From: Corallococcus coralloides DSM 2259
GTDB taxonomy: Bacteria > Myxococcota > Myxococcia > Myxococcales > Myxococcaceae
Length of the DNA stretch: 64,000 nucleotides
NCBI RefSeq assembly: GCF_000255295.1
Contig: NC_017030.1
Coordinates: forward strand, 7,724,328-7,788,327
Direction: 5' to 3'
The notes beneath the pieces were generated by a model. That model worked only from the letters and a program-made list of their open reading frames with translations. It ran no database searches and was not told the origin of the DNA. A program made the translations under genes and the position numbers. How positions within the stretch are numbered: position 1 is the stretch's first letter; the number at the start of each line of letters is the position of its first letter. Positions 18,246-26,485 of this stretch are shown in pieces.

Positions 18246-18743
18246 TCAGCGGATGTTGTTGATGGCGGCCTTCGCCGAGTCGTGGCGGACCTTCATGATG
18301 TTGGAGATGGCGTTGTGTTCGCGGCTCTCCTTCTGCATCGCGTTCTGGAGAGCCACATAGGCCATGTTGAACTTCTGGCCATCCGCGGCCATCAGCTTCT
18401 GCGCCTCCAGCAGGTCCCACGCGTCCCCCTGCCCCGTCGCCGCGCTCCCCGTCGAAGCCGTCGTCCCCGCCGTGCTCGCGCGCGCCGACATCGCGGTGGC
18501 GCCTCCCGTCGCCGGCACCGACGACACCGCCTCGGCCGGCACCGCCGCGGACACCGTGCCGCTCAGCGTGGACACCACAGCGCTGGAGATGGGCCCTGAC
18601 GGCAACATGCCGCCCACGAGCCCCGCGCCCGTGCGCACCACCTCGCGCGCCGCCCGCGCCAGCGTGGGGCCGAACTCCGTCTTCGGCGTCTGGCGCGCGA
18701 TGGACGGGGCGATGCTCAACGACGGGATGCGACGGTCTTCCAA
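18246..18743 (-). CDS. Needle/filament-like protein (SctF-like C-terminus)
   Basis: Protein of 165 residues, first gene of the type III operon. The start is TTG at 18743 with GGAGG six bases upstream. Residues 1-105 are Ala/Ser/Thr/Gly-rich low complexity. The last 55 residues form an amphipathic helical segment ending SNIMKVRHDSAKAAINNIR. This resembles the end of needle subunits (PrgI/MxiH/YscF: 'SNtvKvfkDidaaIiqn.R'). Needle subunits are normally about 80 residues, so the N-terminal half is extra. It could instead be a filament or secreted rod protein. Position next to sctI supports an extracellular-structure role. Confidence 0.5.
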   Translation of the reverse strand: MEDRRIPSLSIAPSIARQTPKTEFGPTLARAAREVVRTGAGLVGGMLPSGPISSAVVSTLSGTVSAAVPAEAVSSVPATGGATAMSARASTAGTTASTGSAATGQGDAWDLLEAQKLMAADGQKFNMAYVALQNAMQKESREHNAISNIMKVRHDSAKAAINNIR

Positions 18744-18779
18744 GGGGTGCCTCCGGCAGGGATTCGCCGGGGCTGCCTT

Positions 18780-18794
18780 CCATCGTCCGTGCCA
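18780..18794 (-). promoter_or_regulatory. Degenerate sigma-54-like element before the type III operon
   Basis: On the minus strand a perfect -24 box TGGCACG (18788-18794) is followed after four bases by ATGG where TTGC is expected. The position, about 37 bases upstream of the first gene, is right, but the -12 box lacks the conserved GC. Treat as a lead only. Confidence 0.2.
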
Positions 18795-18969
18795 GGGGCC
18801 AACCCCTTGAAACGACAGGGGCGAGCTCCGTTACCTCCGCGCCAGGCGTCTCCGCGGAGCGGGCGCCACGTCCACGGCGCGGGACGGCGGCGGAAAACCC
18901 GAAAACTTGCCACCGCTCCAACCTGCTTCACAGTTGTCGCGTCCTGTCGCACCCGAAGGTGAGCCCCCG

Positions 18970-19302
18970 ATGATGAACCCCTCCAATGGTCCCCGTCCGA
19001 ACGAGCGCGAGCGCTACCACCCGCGCGTCGAAGCCCGGCTCCAGGTGAAGGTGCTCCTGTCGGGCCGCACCGTGACGGCTCAGGCGCGCGACATCTCCAT
19101 GAACGGCCTGTTCCTCCAGGCCCACCCGGCGGACTCGCAGCGCGCGCTCACCATCGCCCTGCCGCTGCCGGGCGACCGGGAGCTCGTCACCATGTGCACC
19201 ATCCGCCGCCGGGAAGTGGACGGCGTCGCGCTGGAGTTCGGCGAGCTGGACTGGGACGACCTCATCGCCCTGGCCCGGTTCCTCCACCCCCACCTGCCGT
19301 AA
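18970..19302 (+). CDS. PilZ domain protein (probable c-di-GMP binder)
   Basis: Stand-alone PilZ protein of 110 residues. It has both ligand-binding motifs: RxxxR in ERYHPRVEAR and DxSxxG in DISMNGLFL, so cyclic-di-GMP binding is likely. Start ATG at 18970; a second ATG follows immediately. It diverges from the type III operon (gap 226 bases) and converges on a response regulator gene. In myxobacteria PilZ proteins influence motility and polysaccharide; whether this one serves the adjacent type III locus is unknown. Confidence 0.85.
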   Translation: MMNPSNGPRPNERERYHPRVEARLQVKVLLSGRTVTAQARDISMNGLFLQAHPADSQRALTIALPLPGDRELVTMCTIRRREVDGVALEFGELDWDDLIALARFLHPHLP

Positions 19303-19319
19303 GGCCTTCCGGTGGAGCG

Positions 19320-19721
19320 TCAGTCCGCGGCCGAGCGGGCCGCGCGCAGCCGCTCCACCAGGTCCATCAGCTCCGCGCCGCGGAAGGGCTTGTGGATGTA
19401 GCCGTCCGCGCCCGCCTGCGTCGCGCTCTCCACGTCCGCCTTCTTCGCCTTCCCGGTGAGCATGTAGAGCGGCACCTTCGCCGTGGCCGGGTCGCTCTTC
19501 AGGATGCGGCACACGGAGACGCCGTCCAGCTGCGGCAGCACCACGTCCATCAGGATGAGGTGGAAGTCGCGGTCGCGGGCCAGCTTCAGGCCTTCGATGC
19601 CATTGGCCGCGCAGACCACGTCCACCGCGCCGTCGCTCAACATGGAGCGAACCAGCTCGCGGATGACGGGCTCGTCCTCGACGAGCAGGATGTGGAAGGG
19701 CGCTTGCGCGTTGCCAGCCAT
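19320..19721 (-). CDS. Single-domain response regulator
   Basis: CheY-like receiver of 133 residues with no output domain. Acidic pocket EDE at 15-17, phosphoacceptor Asp at 59 (LILMDVVLP), Thr at 89 and Lys at 111 (HKPF) are all present, so it should be phosphorylatable. Start ATG at 19721, preceded by GAGGAATC; an in-frame upstream ATG at 19748 lacks a ribosome site. No kinase is adjacent. Its partner is unknown. Confidence 0.88.
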   Translation of the reverse strand: MAGNAQAPFHILLVEDEPVIRELVRSMLSDGAVDVVCAANGIEGLKLARDRDFHLILMDVVLPQLDGVSVCRILKSDPATAKVPLYMLTGKAKKADVESATQAGADGYIHKPFRGAELMDLVERLRAARSAAD

Positions 19722-19807
19722 GATTCCTCGGGGCCCCTCGTAGGCCATTGCCCTGGCGACGTCCAGCGAAGCGACGCCTCCCGGTAGCCCCTCTGTACGA
19801 AAGCGGT

Positions 19808-19835
19808 CCCCTGTCGGTTTTCCCCGACGGAGGGG
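19808..19835 (-). terminator. Hairpin at the end of the Bat operon
   Basis: CCCCTGTCGG (19808-19817) pairs with CCGACGGAGGGG (19824-19835) with a two-base bulge. It lies 16 bases downstream of the batE stop in the direction of transcription, with only a short T-run (CTTT). Confidence 0.45.
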
Positions 19836-19850
19836 TCGCTCCGGCCCCTC

Positions 19851-20579
19851 CTAGATTTCGGAGACGCCGTCGCGCTCGGCCCAGCCCTCCAGGCCGTTGG
19901 GCAGGCGGATGCGGACGTACTTCCCCGTCTCATCCAGCAGCTGCACCTTCAGGCCAGCGTGCACCTCGAAGAGCGAGCGCCCTTCCGAGCGAGGCAGCTC
20001 CCTCGCCACCAGCGTGGGCGCCAGCACCACGGCCTCGTGCACGTTCTGATGGACCCAGATGTGCGCACCCAGGAGCAGCGCCGCCGGCACCGCCGCCGTG
20101 AGGCAGAGGCCCGCCACCACCGCCACCGCCGTGCGCCGCATCGAGGGGAAGGCGCGCCGGAAGAGCAGCAGCGCGAAGCCCACCAGCCACGCGACGAAGA
20201 AGACCCAGGCCACGGCCGCGCCGTCCGTCGCGGCCGCCAGCCGGGGGAGGAAGGCCTCGTCCGCGGCGGCGCCCACGACCTTGTCCACCTGCCGCGCCCG
20301 CGCCAGGGCCAGGTTGGCCTCCAGGTCCTCGGCGCGTCCGCCCTGCTTCCGGGCCTGCTCCAGCGCCAGCACCGCGCGGCCCAGGTCGCCCCGGGCCAGG
20401 TGCGTGGTGCCCAGGTTGTAGAGCACGTCGGGGCCGCCGAAGCCGTGGGCGATGAGCTTCTCGTACTGGGCCTGCGCGGTGGCGTAGTCCTCACGGCCAT
20501 ACGCGTCGTTGGCCTGCTGGAAGACGGCCTCCGCTTCCTCGGCGGTGTAGTAGCCCTGCGTCGCCGCGTCGCTCATCAC
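19851..20579 (-). CDS. batE: BatE-like TPR and SH3 domain membrane protein
   Basis: Last gene of the Bat (Bacteroides aerotolerance) operon. The 242-residue protein begins with TPR-type helices (about 15-95), has two membrane spans (about 121-140 and 150-172), and ends in a bacterial SH3-like domain (LKVQLLDETGKYVRIRLPNG, then EGWAERDGVSEI). This arrangement is the usual BatE architecture. Start ATG at 20579 overlaps the batD stop (ATGA). Function in oxidative or envelope stress is inferred from family context. Confidence 0.8.
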   Translation of the reverse strand: MMSDAATQGYYTAEEAEAVFQQANDAYGREDYATAQAQYEKLIAHGFGGPDVLYNLGTTHLARGDLGRAVLALEQARKQGGRAEDLEANLALARARQVDKVVGAAADEAFLPRLAAATDGAAVAWVFFVAWLVGFALLLFRRAFPSMRRTAVAVVAGLCLTAAVPAALLLGAHIWVHQNVHEAVVLAPTLVARELPRSEGRSLFEVHAGLKVQLLDETGKYVRIRLPNGLEGWAERDGVSEI

Positions 20580-22453
20580 GCCCAGCCTTCCATCACCGCC
20601 GCCGCGGTCGCCAGCACCTTGCGCCGCTCACCCGGCTCCACCCCGCCGCCATAGCGGCCCAGGTCGCACGCCTCCAGCACGAAGAGCACGCGCGCGCGCC
20701 GCTCCGCGTCCACGCCCGCCGCCGCCAGCTTCTCCCCGAGCGCCTCGCGCGTCAGCCCGCCGACGGGGAAGCCCAGCTGGGCCTCCAGGAAGCCGACCAT
20801 CGCCCGCTCCACCTCCACGTAGAACGCGCCCGAGTCCGAGCCCGCCTTGAGCTTCTCCGCCTCCGCCAGTCGCTTGCGCGCGGCCTTCGCCTGCTGACGG
20901 CCCCGGCCCGCTTCGGAGCGCGTGGCCAACCGGCCGCGCATGCCTCCCGCGAACGCCACGCCCGCCAGCAGGCCCAGCGGCGCCAGCACGCCCGCGAGGA
21001 AGAAGGGCCGCATCCACACGGGCTGAGACGGCCCCACGAAGTGGGCCCGGGCGCGCACCGGACGCAGGCCGCCGGTGGTGAGCACGTTCTTCTGCTCATT
21101 GGCCGCGTCCGCCACCTGCGAGGGCGTCATCGCCGACGGCAGCGAGGACACGCCGCCCGCTCCCGCCTCCACGGTGATGGTCACGGGGTCCGTGCGCGCC
21201 GTTTCATACTGGCGCCGCGACGGGTCGAAGTACGGGAAGCGCAGTTCCGGCAGCGTGAAGGTGCCCGTGCGCTGCGGCATCACCAGGTACTCCACCACGC
21301 GGCGGCCCTGGATGCGGTTGCGGTTGGGCGTGAGCCGGTCCGTCGTCGTCGGCTCGTAGACTTTCAGCGCGGCCGGGCCGGTGAGCTTCGGCGGGGTGAC
21401 GTTCTTCACGTTGCCCTGCCCCTCCAGGATGACCTTCACCGTGATGGGCTGCCCCAGCTCCACGCGCGTCTGCGACACGTCCAGCGACATGCGCCACGAG
21501 CCCACGTTCGCGTTGGACATGTTCGGCGGCGCGCCGTTCGGCAATGGCCGCACCTTCACCTTCAAGCCGTTGGAGACGCGGTGCACGCGGTGGCCCGCGA
21601 AGAGGAAGCCCGTGGTGATGTCCGCCTCCGCCGGGGTGATCAGCAGCGTGCCGGACTTCACCGGGAACAGCGCGCGGCGGCGCAGCAGGTAGGCGCGGTA
21701 CGGGATGCCGTCCACCACCTTCTGCTCGCCCGTGAGCTGCGTGGGGCTCTCCACCTCTTCGGTCCAGAAGCCCTCCAGCTTGGGCATCGTCACCGCGTCC
21801 ACGCTGGACAGGTCCACGCGCGAGTAGATGTAGAGCGACAGCGTGGCCTGCTCGCCCACGTAGAGGTCGTCGCGGTCCAGGCTCGCGCGCAGGAACAGGT
21901 CCGAGTCCCCGCGCGGAATCACCGGCTCGTCGTCCCGCAGGTCCGAGTCGTCGTCCCCGAACGGGTCCGGCATGTTGCGGAAGTTGCGGAACGGATCCGG
22001 CAACTGCGGCCGGCCGCCCTGCTGCGCCTGGGGCGCGTTGCCCACGCGGCCTTCGCGCACGGTCAACTGCACGGCGTCCGTGCGGTAGGTGCGGCCTCCC
22101 GCGGTGAGCGTGGCGGGCGGAAGGGTGAGCTTGCCCGCGCGCAACGGGCGCATCAGCAGTTCGTGGCGGGTGATGTCCTGGATGACGGCGGGGCCGCCAC
22201 CGGACAACGAGATGGAACGCTGGCTGCCGCGCGACGAGGAGAGCACCTCGAAGTCGTTGGACTGGGGCAGGCGCAGCTGGGCGTTGGACGGTGCGTCCAC
22301 CATCACCACGGTGAGCTTGAAGGTGTCATCGGTGCCCACCTCGGTGCGGTCCACCGTCTGGTAGAATTCAATGTCCGCCGCCCACGCCGGCGCCGTGGCC
22401 AGGAGGGCGAGCACGGCGAGCAGCGCCGTGCGCCCGCTACCAGTCCTTCTCAT
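20576..22453 (-). CDS. batD: BatD family oxygen-tolerance protein
   Basis: Periplasmic protein of 625 residues anchored by a C-terminal span. A signal peptide ends near AWAADIEFYQ. Several immunoglobulin-like beta domains follow, with family segments on RSISLSGGGPAVIQDITRHE, YVGEQATLSLYIYSRVDLS, and LGQPITVKVILEGQGNVKNV. One transmembrane helix (about 478-500) precedes a cytoplasmic helical tail. BatD probably scaffolds the VWA proteins BatA/BatB at the membrane (inference). It overlaps batC by 17 bases and batE by 4. Confidence 0.88.
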   Translation of the reverse strand: MRRTGSGRTALLAVLALLATAPAWAADIEFYQTVDRTEVGTDDTFKLTVVMVDAPSNAQLRLPQSNDFEVLSSSRGSQRSISLSGGGPAVIQDITRHELLMRPLRAGKLTLPPATLTAGGRTYRTDAVQLTVREGRVGNAPQAQQGGRPQLPDPFRNFRNMPDPFGDDDSDLRDDEPVIPRGDSDLFLRASLDRDDLYVGEQATLSLYIYSRVDLSSVDAVTMPKLEGFWTEEVESPTQLTGEQKVVDGIPYRAYLLRRRALFPVKSGTLLITPAEADITTGFLFAGHRVHRVSNGLKVKVRPLPNGAPPNMSNANVGSWRMSLDVSQTRVELGQPITVKVILEGQGNVKNVTPPKLTGPAALKVYEPTTTDRLTPNRNRIQGRRVVEYLVMPQRTGTFTLPELRFPYFDPSRRQYETARTDPVTITVEAGAGGVSSLPSAMTPSQVADAANEQKNVLTTGGLRPVRARAHFVGPSQPVWMRPFFLAGVLAPLGLLAGVAFAGGMRGRLATRSEAGRGRQQAKAARKRLAEAEKLKAGSDSGAFYVEVERAMVGFLEAQLGFPVGGLTREALGEKLAAAGVDAERRARVLFVLEACDLGRYGGGVEPGERRKVLATAAAVMEGWA

Positions 22454-23465
22454 TGGGCTTCCTCTGCTTCTTCTTCTGCTGGAAACGCCAGAGCTGGAGA
22501 TTCTTCTCGTTCTGCTTCATCGCATCCAGCAGGCGCTCGGCCTCCTGCCGGTCGACGTCGCCCGGCGAACTTCCGCCGTCGCGCGGGTTGGATTCCGTCT
22601 CCTCCTCGCCCTCGCTGCCGCCGTCCGCGCCACCATCGCGCGAGTCGCCTTCGCCCTCGTCCTGGCCACCGTCGCCCTGACCACCGTCACCGCCGCCGTC
22701 GCTGGGACCGCCGTCACCGCCGCCGTCCTGGCCCCCATCCGAGCCACCGTCGCCAGGACCGGCATCGCCGCCGCCACCGTCCGTGCCGCCGTCCTGACCG
22801 CCATCCTGCCCACCGCCGTCCTGGCCTCCGTCGGCCCCGCCGTCCGCGCCACCATCCGGACCGCCGTCCTGGCCTCCGTCCTGCGGCGTGCCGCCGTCAC
22901 CCTTCTGGCCGCCGTCCTCGCCCGCGTCCGGACGTCCGCCGTCGTTGCCGCCGTCCTGGCCTCCGTCGGTGCCGCCATCCGGGCCGTTCTGGGGCGGAGG
23001 CAGGTCGCGCAGCACCACCTCGTAGTTGTGCCGGGCCTGCGGATCCGTGGGATCCAACGTGAGCGCCTTGCGGTAGGACTTGAGCGCCTCCGAGCGGTCA
23101 CCCGCCGTGGCCGCGAGGTTGCCCAGGTTGTACCAGCTCTTCTGCGCCAGGTCGGGCTGGCGCGAGGACTCCGCCACCTGCTTGAAGGCCTCGCGCGCCT
23201 CCGCGTTTCGGCCCAGCTTCGCCAGCGCGTCCCCGCGGTTGAACTCCACCGTCGGATCATTCGGCCGCTCCTTCTTCGCGGCCTCGAAGTCCCGGAGCGC
23301 GTCCTCGTAGCGTCCGGCCGCGTAGGCCTCGCGCCCGCGCTGCACCAGCGGGTGGTCCTTCTCCAGCGGCCCCACCGCCCACGCGGGCCCCGGCAGCGCC
23401 AGGAGGCCCGCCAGGCCCACCGCCATCGCACGCGCCGCGCGCCGCCGCATCGGATGCGTGCTCAT
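22437..23465 (-). CDS. batC: BatC-like TPR protein with long DGG repeat
   Basis: Exported protein of 342 residues. The signal peptide ends at GPAWA (about 30). TPR repeats span about 38-155. Residues 162-298 are almost nothing but Asp-Gly-Gly units. The C-terminus is the conserved BatC motif (RQEAERLLDAMKQNEKNLQ then KPNEKDW). The start ATG at 23465 overlaps the batB stop (ATGA). TPRs suggest a docking role among Bat proteins. The DGG tract is much longer than a simple linker and could bind calcium or act as a flexible spacer; neither is shown. Confidence 0.85.
   Translation of the reverse strand: MSTHPMRRRAARAMAVGLAGLLALPGPAWAVGPLEKDHPLVQRGREAYAAGRYEDALRDFEAAKKERPNDPTVEFNRGDALAKLGRNAEAREAFKQVAESSRQPDLAQKSWYNLGNLAATAGDRSEALKSYRKALTLDPTDPQARHNYEVVLRDLPPPQNGPDGGTDGGQDGGNDGGRPDAGEDGGQKGDGGTPQDGGQDGGPDGGADGGADGGQDGGGQDGGQDGGTDGGGGDAGPGDGGSDGGQDGGGDGGPSDGGGDGGQGDGGQDEGEGDSRDGGADGGSEGEEETESNPRDGGSSPGDVDRQEAERLLDAMKQNEKNLQLWRFQQKKKQRKPNEKDW
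22572..22982 (-). repeat. In-frame tandem DGG-coding repeat within batC
   Basis: About 137 codons built from variations of Asp-Gly-Gly (DGGTDGGQDGG and similar). On the plus strand it reads as imperfect 'CCGCCGTC' units. Imperfect copies and in-frame length suggest slippage-driven growth under coding constraint. Confidence 0.85.
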
Positions 23466-24520
23466 GCGGCCCTCCGGCGCGAAGGGATGAGCGCCATGCC
23501 CAGCACCAGCAGCACCAGCCCGGGGATGGCGAACCACTGGAAGCGCTCGTCGTAGCGAACCGTCACGCGGCTCTCCAGCTCGCTCTTCTGCAACTGGTCG
23601 ATGCGCTCCACCACCTGTCCCATCGCCACGCCGTTGGGCTGGTAGAAGAAGGCGCCGCCCGTGGCGTCCGCGATGGCCGTGAGGCCCGCGCGGTCCAGGC
23701 GCGTGATGACCGTGTCGCCGTTGGAGTCCTTTTTGTAGTCCACGAACTCGCCGCGCCGGTCATAGACGGGGATGGGCTCACCGGAGTCCGACCCCACGCC
23801 CACCGCGAGCACCTGGACGCGCGCGTCCTTGAGCGCCTCCGTGGCCTCGCGCACGTCGCCCGTGAGGTCCTCGCCGTCCGACAGCAGCACCACCACGCGC
23901 TCCTTGGAGCCCCGGTCCGCGTTGTCCAGCACCTGCTTGGCCAACCGCAGCGCCGCGCCCACGTTCGTGCCGCCCTGGGGCATCGCGTCCGGATCCACCG
24001 CGCGCAGGAACAGCTTCACCGCCGAGTAGTCCGACGTGAGCGGCGACTGCACGAACGCATCACCCGCGAACACCACCAGGCCCGCGCGGTCGCCCTTCAG
24101 TTCATCCAGCAGCGTGTTGAGCTCCAGCCGCGCGCGGTCCAGCCGGCTGGGCTGCACGTCGCGCGCGAGCATGGACTTGGACGCATCCAGCGCCACCACC
24201 ACGTCGATGCCGCGTCGCTTCGTCAATTCGCTCTTCGTGCCGCACTGGGGCTGCGCGAGCGCCAGGCCGAACAGCATCAGCCCCAGCCCGTATAGGCCGC
24301 CCTGCACCGCCGGCCGCCACACGGACACGCCGGGCGCGAGCGCCGTCACGTGGCGCTCCGCGATGAGCGCCGACAGCCGAGTCCTGCGCCCCAGCGCCTT
24401 GAGCAGCGCGAGCAGCCCCAACAGGAGGCCCACCCCGAACAGCCCCAGGAACAGCGGCTGCGCCAGGCCCACCTGGTAGCCCAGGAGCGTGAAGCGCCAG
24501 GCGTCCAACGTGGGCATCAT
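23462..24520 (-). CDS. batB: BatB-like VWA domain membrane protein
   Basis: Membrane protein of 352 residues with spans near 24-44 and 72-90, a von Willebrand A domain (about 104-300) and a C-terminal span. The metal-binding MIDAS motif DASKS is at 112-116, with later partners in a TNVGAALRLA segment and LLSDGED. Start ATG at 24520 overlaps the batA stop; a longer open frame upstream lies inside batA and has no family sequence. VWA proteins of this type work with MoxR ATPases. Confidence 0.9.
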   Translation of the reverse strand: MMPTLDAWRFTLLGYQVGLAQPLFLGLFGVGLLLGLLALLKALGRRTRLSALIAERHVTALAPGVSVWRPAVQGGLYGLGLMLFGLALAQPQCGTKSELTKRRGIDVVVALDASKSMLARDVQPSRLDRARLELNTLLDELKGDRAGLVVFAGDAFVQSPLTSDYSAVKLFLRAVDPDAMPQGGTNVGAALRLAKQVLDNADRGSKERVVVLLSDGEDLTGDVREATEALKDARVQVLAVGVGSDSGEPIPVYDRRGEFVDYKKDSNGDTVITRLDRAGLTAIADATGGAFFYQPNGVAMGQVVERIDQLQKSELESRVTVRYDERFQWFAIPGLVLLVLGMALIPSRRRAA

Positions 24521-25530
24521 GGGAACACCCGCAGGACGGTGGCGCGCAGCAGCAGCTCCAGCGCGGCGAGCCCGAAGGCCACCAGCAGGAACGGGTGGAA
24601 GTTCTCCTTGTACGTGGCGCTGGCGCCGCCCTCCATCAGCTTCGAGCGCTCCAGCGCGTCCAGCACCTTCTGCAGGCCCTGCTTGAGGCCCTCCGGGTCG
24701 GTGGCGCGGTAGTACTCGCCGCCGGTGCGGTCCGCGATGTCCTGCATCAGCTCCGGGTTGATGGGGATCTCCGTCTCGCGCCACACGGTGTTGCCGAACA
24801 GGTCCGTGCCCTGCGGGAAGGGCACCTTGCCGCCCTTGCCCACGAGGATGGTGTAGATGGGGATGTGGAGCGACGCGGCCATGTTCGCCGCGTCCAGCGG
24901 GGAAATTTTGCCGGCGTTGTTGTCGCCGTCGGTGATCAGCACCACCACGCGGCTCTTCGCGTCCGAGTCGCGCAGGCGGTTGAGCGACGTGGCGATGGCG
25001 TCACCAATGGCCGTGCCGTCCTCCAGCACGCGGGTGCGCAGCTGCTTGAGCACCTCCTTGAGCACGCCGTAGTCCAGCGTCAGCGGGGACTGCGTGTACG
25101 CGGCGCCGGAGAACACCACCAGGCCCAGGCGGTCGTTCACGCGGCCGGAGATGAACTCGGTCAGCACTTCCTTCGCCACGTTGAGGCGGTTCTGCGGACG
25201 GAAGTCACCGGCCTCCATGGACGTGGACAGGTCCAGCGCCACCACGATGTCGATGCCCTCCACCGACAGGTCGCGCACGCGCGAGTCTCGCGACTGCGGC
25301 CGGGCGATGGCTATCACCGCCGCAATCACCGCCGCCGCGCGCAGGATGGGCAAGAGCGGCAGCAGGTACGTGCGGAAGCCCCGGCCGCCCTTCGCGAAGA
25401 CGTGCGCGGCGGAGAAGCGCAGCGTGGCTCGACGCTTGCGTTCCCAGAACGCGAGCGCCAGGAGCAGCGGCGCCAACAGCAGGGCCCAGAGCGCCTCCGG
25501 GTTATTGAACGCGAGGTCCGGGGGCAGCAT
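24517..25530 (-). CDS. batA: BatA-like VWA domain membrane protein
   Basis: Sister of BatB, 337 residues: spans near 12-28 and 56-76, VWA domain about 93-290 with an intact MIDAS (DLSTS at 100-104) and VLITDGDNNAG, and a C-terminal span. It has a typical BatA N-terminus (NNPEALWALLLAPLLLALAF). The gene overlaps the DUF4381-like gene by 29 bases and batB by 4. Probably a membrane-anchored VWA partner of the MoxR ATPase (family knowledge). Confidence 0.92.
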   Translation of the reverse strand: MLPPDLAFNNPEALWALLLAPLLLALAFWERKRRATLRFSAAHVFAKGGRGFRTYLLPLLPILRAAAVIAAVIAIARPQSRDSRVRDLSVEGIDIVVALDLSTSMEAGDFRPQNRLNVAKEVLTEFISGRVNDRLGLVVFSGAAYTQSPLTLDYGVLKEVLKQLRTRVLEDGTAIGDAIATSLNRLRDSDAKSRVVVLITDGDNNAGKISPLDAANMAASLHIPIYTILVGKGGKVPFPQGTDLFGNTVWRETEIPINPELMQDIADRTGGEYYRATDPEGLKQGLQKVLDALERSKLMEGGASATYKENFHPFLLVAFGLAALELLLRATVLRVFP

Positions 25531-26485
25531 CGGGCTTGGGGGGAGCGGGAGGAACGTACGTTTTGGCGAGCAGGTCGTAGCCGAAGGCCAGCGCCTGATT
25601 GCAGGACTCGGGGGAGGCGTCGGCGCGGGCGTACTTCACCATGTCCGACTCGGAGACGAAGCGCATCAGCGCGTCCTCCGGCAGGCCCGGCGTGGGCAGC
25701 CGGCGCAGGGACGCCATCAGTTCGGACGACGTGCACTCCAGGGCCTCGAAGCCGTAGCGCTCGCCCAGGTAGCCGCGCACGATTTCGGAGAGGCGGAAGT
25801 AGAAGTCCTTCACGTGGCCACGGCCGGGCAGGTCCTCGCGCTTGAGCGCGTCCAGGGACTGGCGCACGCGCACGTCCAGCGGCAGCACCGGGACCACCTT
25901 CTCGCGCTTCGGACGGCGCTGCCACCAGCGCACCAGCGCCCAGACCGCGACGGCCACCGCCAGCGCCACCGCCAGCGCGTAGAGCAGCGTCCAGGAACGG
26001 ATGGGCACTTCCTGCGGGGGCTGGTAGTCGAACAGCTCCGCGCCCTGCCCCTGGGCGTCCGGCGGCAGCGTGGAGGTCACCTCCACCGTCTTGCCCTTGA
26101 GCACGAAGCGGCGCGGCCCCTCCGGCGTCGCCACGTCGAAGGCGAGGTCCGGCAGCTGCACGTCGCCCAGGTCGAAGGCGGAGAAGCGCAGGCCGAACGT
26201 GGTGGTCGCGTCGTTCGCGTTGTCCTGGCGCTGGCGCGTCTGCTGGAGCAGCTCCACCGCGCCCTCACCCGTGGGCGCCACCAGCTCATAGCGCTGGTCC
26301 TTCGGGTGCGTGAGCGTCACCTGGTAGGTGAAGGGCTCGCCGATGTGCACCGCTTCCGGCTCCACCCTCGCGGACGCGCCCGTGGGCGTCACCGTCTCCA
26401 GGGCGACCGGGGCCTTGGGGGCCTGGGCCCAGACGGCGGGAGAGCTGACGAAGAGGACGGCCGCGAGGACGAGCGCGTGTCTCAT
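25502..26485 (-). CDS. DUF4381-like membrane protein of the Bat operon
   Basis: Protein of 327 residues: signal peptide (to about AVWAQ), periplasmic beta-rich domain with a BatD-like pattern (VHIGEPFTYQVTLTHPKDQR), one transmembrane helix (about 170-188), and a cytoplasmic helical domain containing VKDFYFRLSEIVRGYLGERY, as in DUF4381 proteins. Such proteins occupy this slot between the DUF58 and batA genes in many Bat operons. Biochemical role unknown. Overlaps both neighbours. Confidence 0.75.
   Translation of the reverse strand: MRHALVLAAVLFVSSPAVWAQAPKAPVALETVTPTGASARVEPEAVHIGEPFTYQVTLTHPKDQRYELVAPTGEGAVELLQQTRQRQDNANDATTTFGLRFSAFDLGDVQLPDLAFDVATPEGPRRFVLKGKTVEVTSTLPPDAQGQGAELFDYQPPQEVPIRSWTLLYALAVALAVAVAVWALVRWWQRRPKREKVVPVLPLDVRVRQSLDALKREDLPGRGHVKDFYFRLSEIVRGYLGERYGFEALECTSSELMASLRRLPTPGLPEDALMRFVSESDMVKYARADASPESCNQALAFGYDLLAKTYVPPAPPKPDAAPGPRVQ

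Noticed and set aside
22572..22982. CRISPR-like array (regular short repeats)
   Set aside because: Units are imperfect, in-frame Gly/Asp codons with no spacers.
23462..24784. Longer version of BatB starting at 24784
   Set aside because: The extra 88 residues lie within batA and are out-of-frame shadow; BatB homologues begin at the ATG at 24520.
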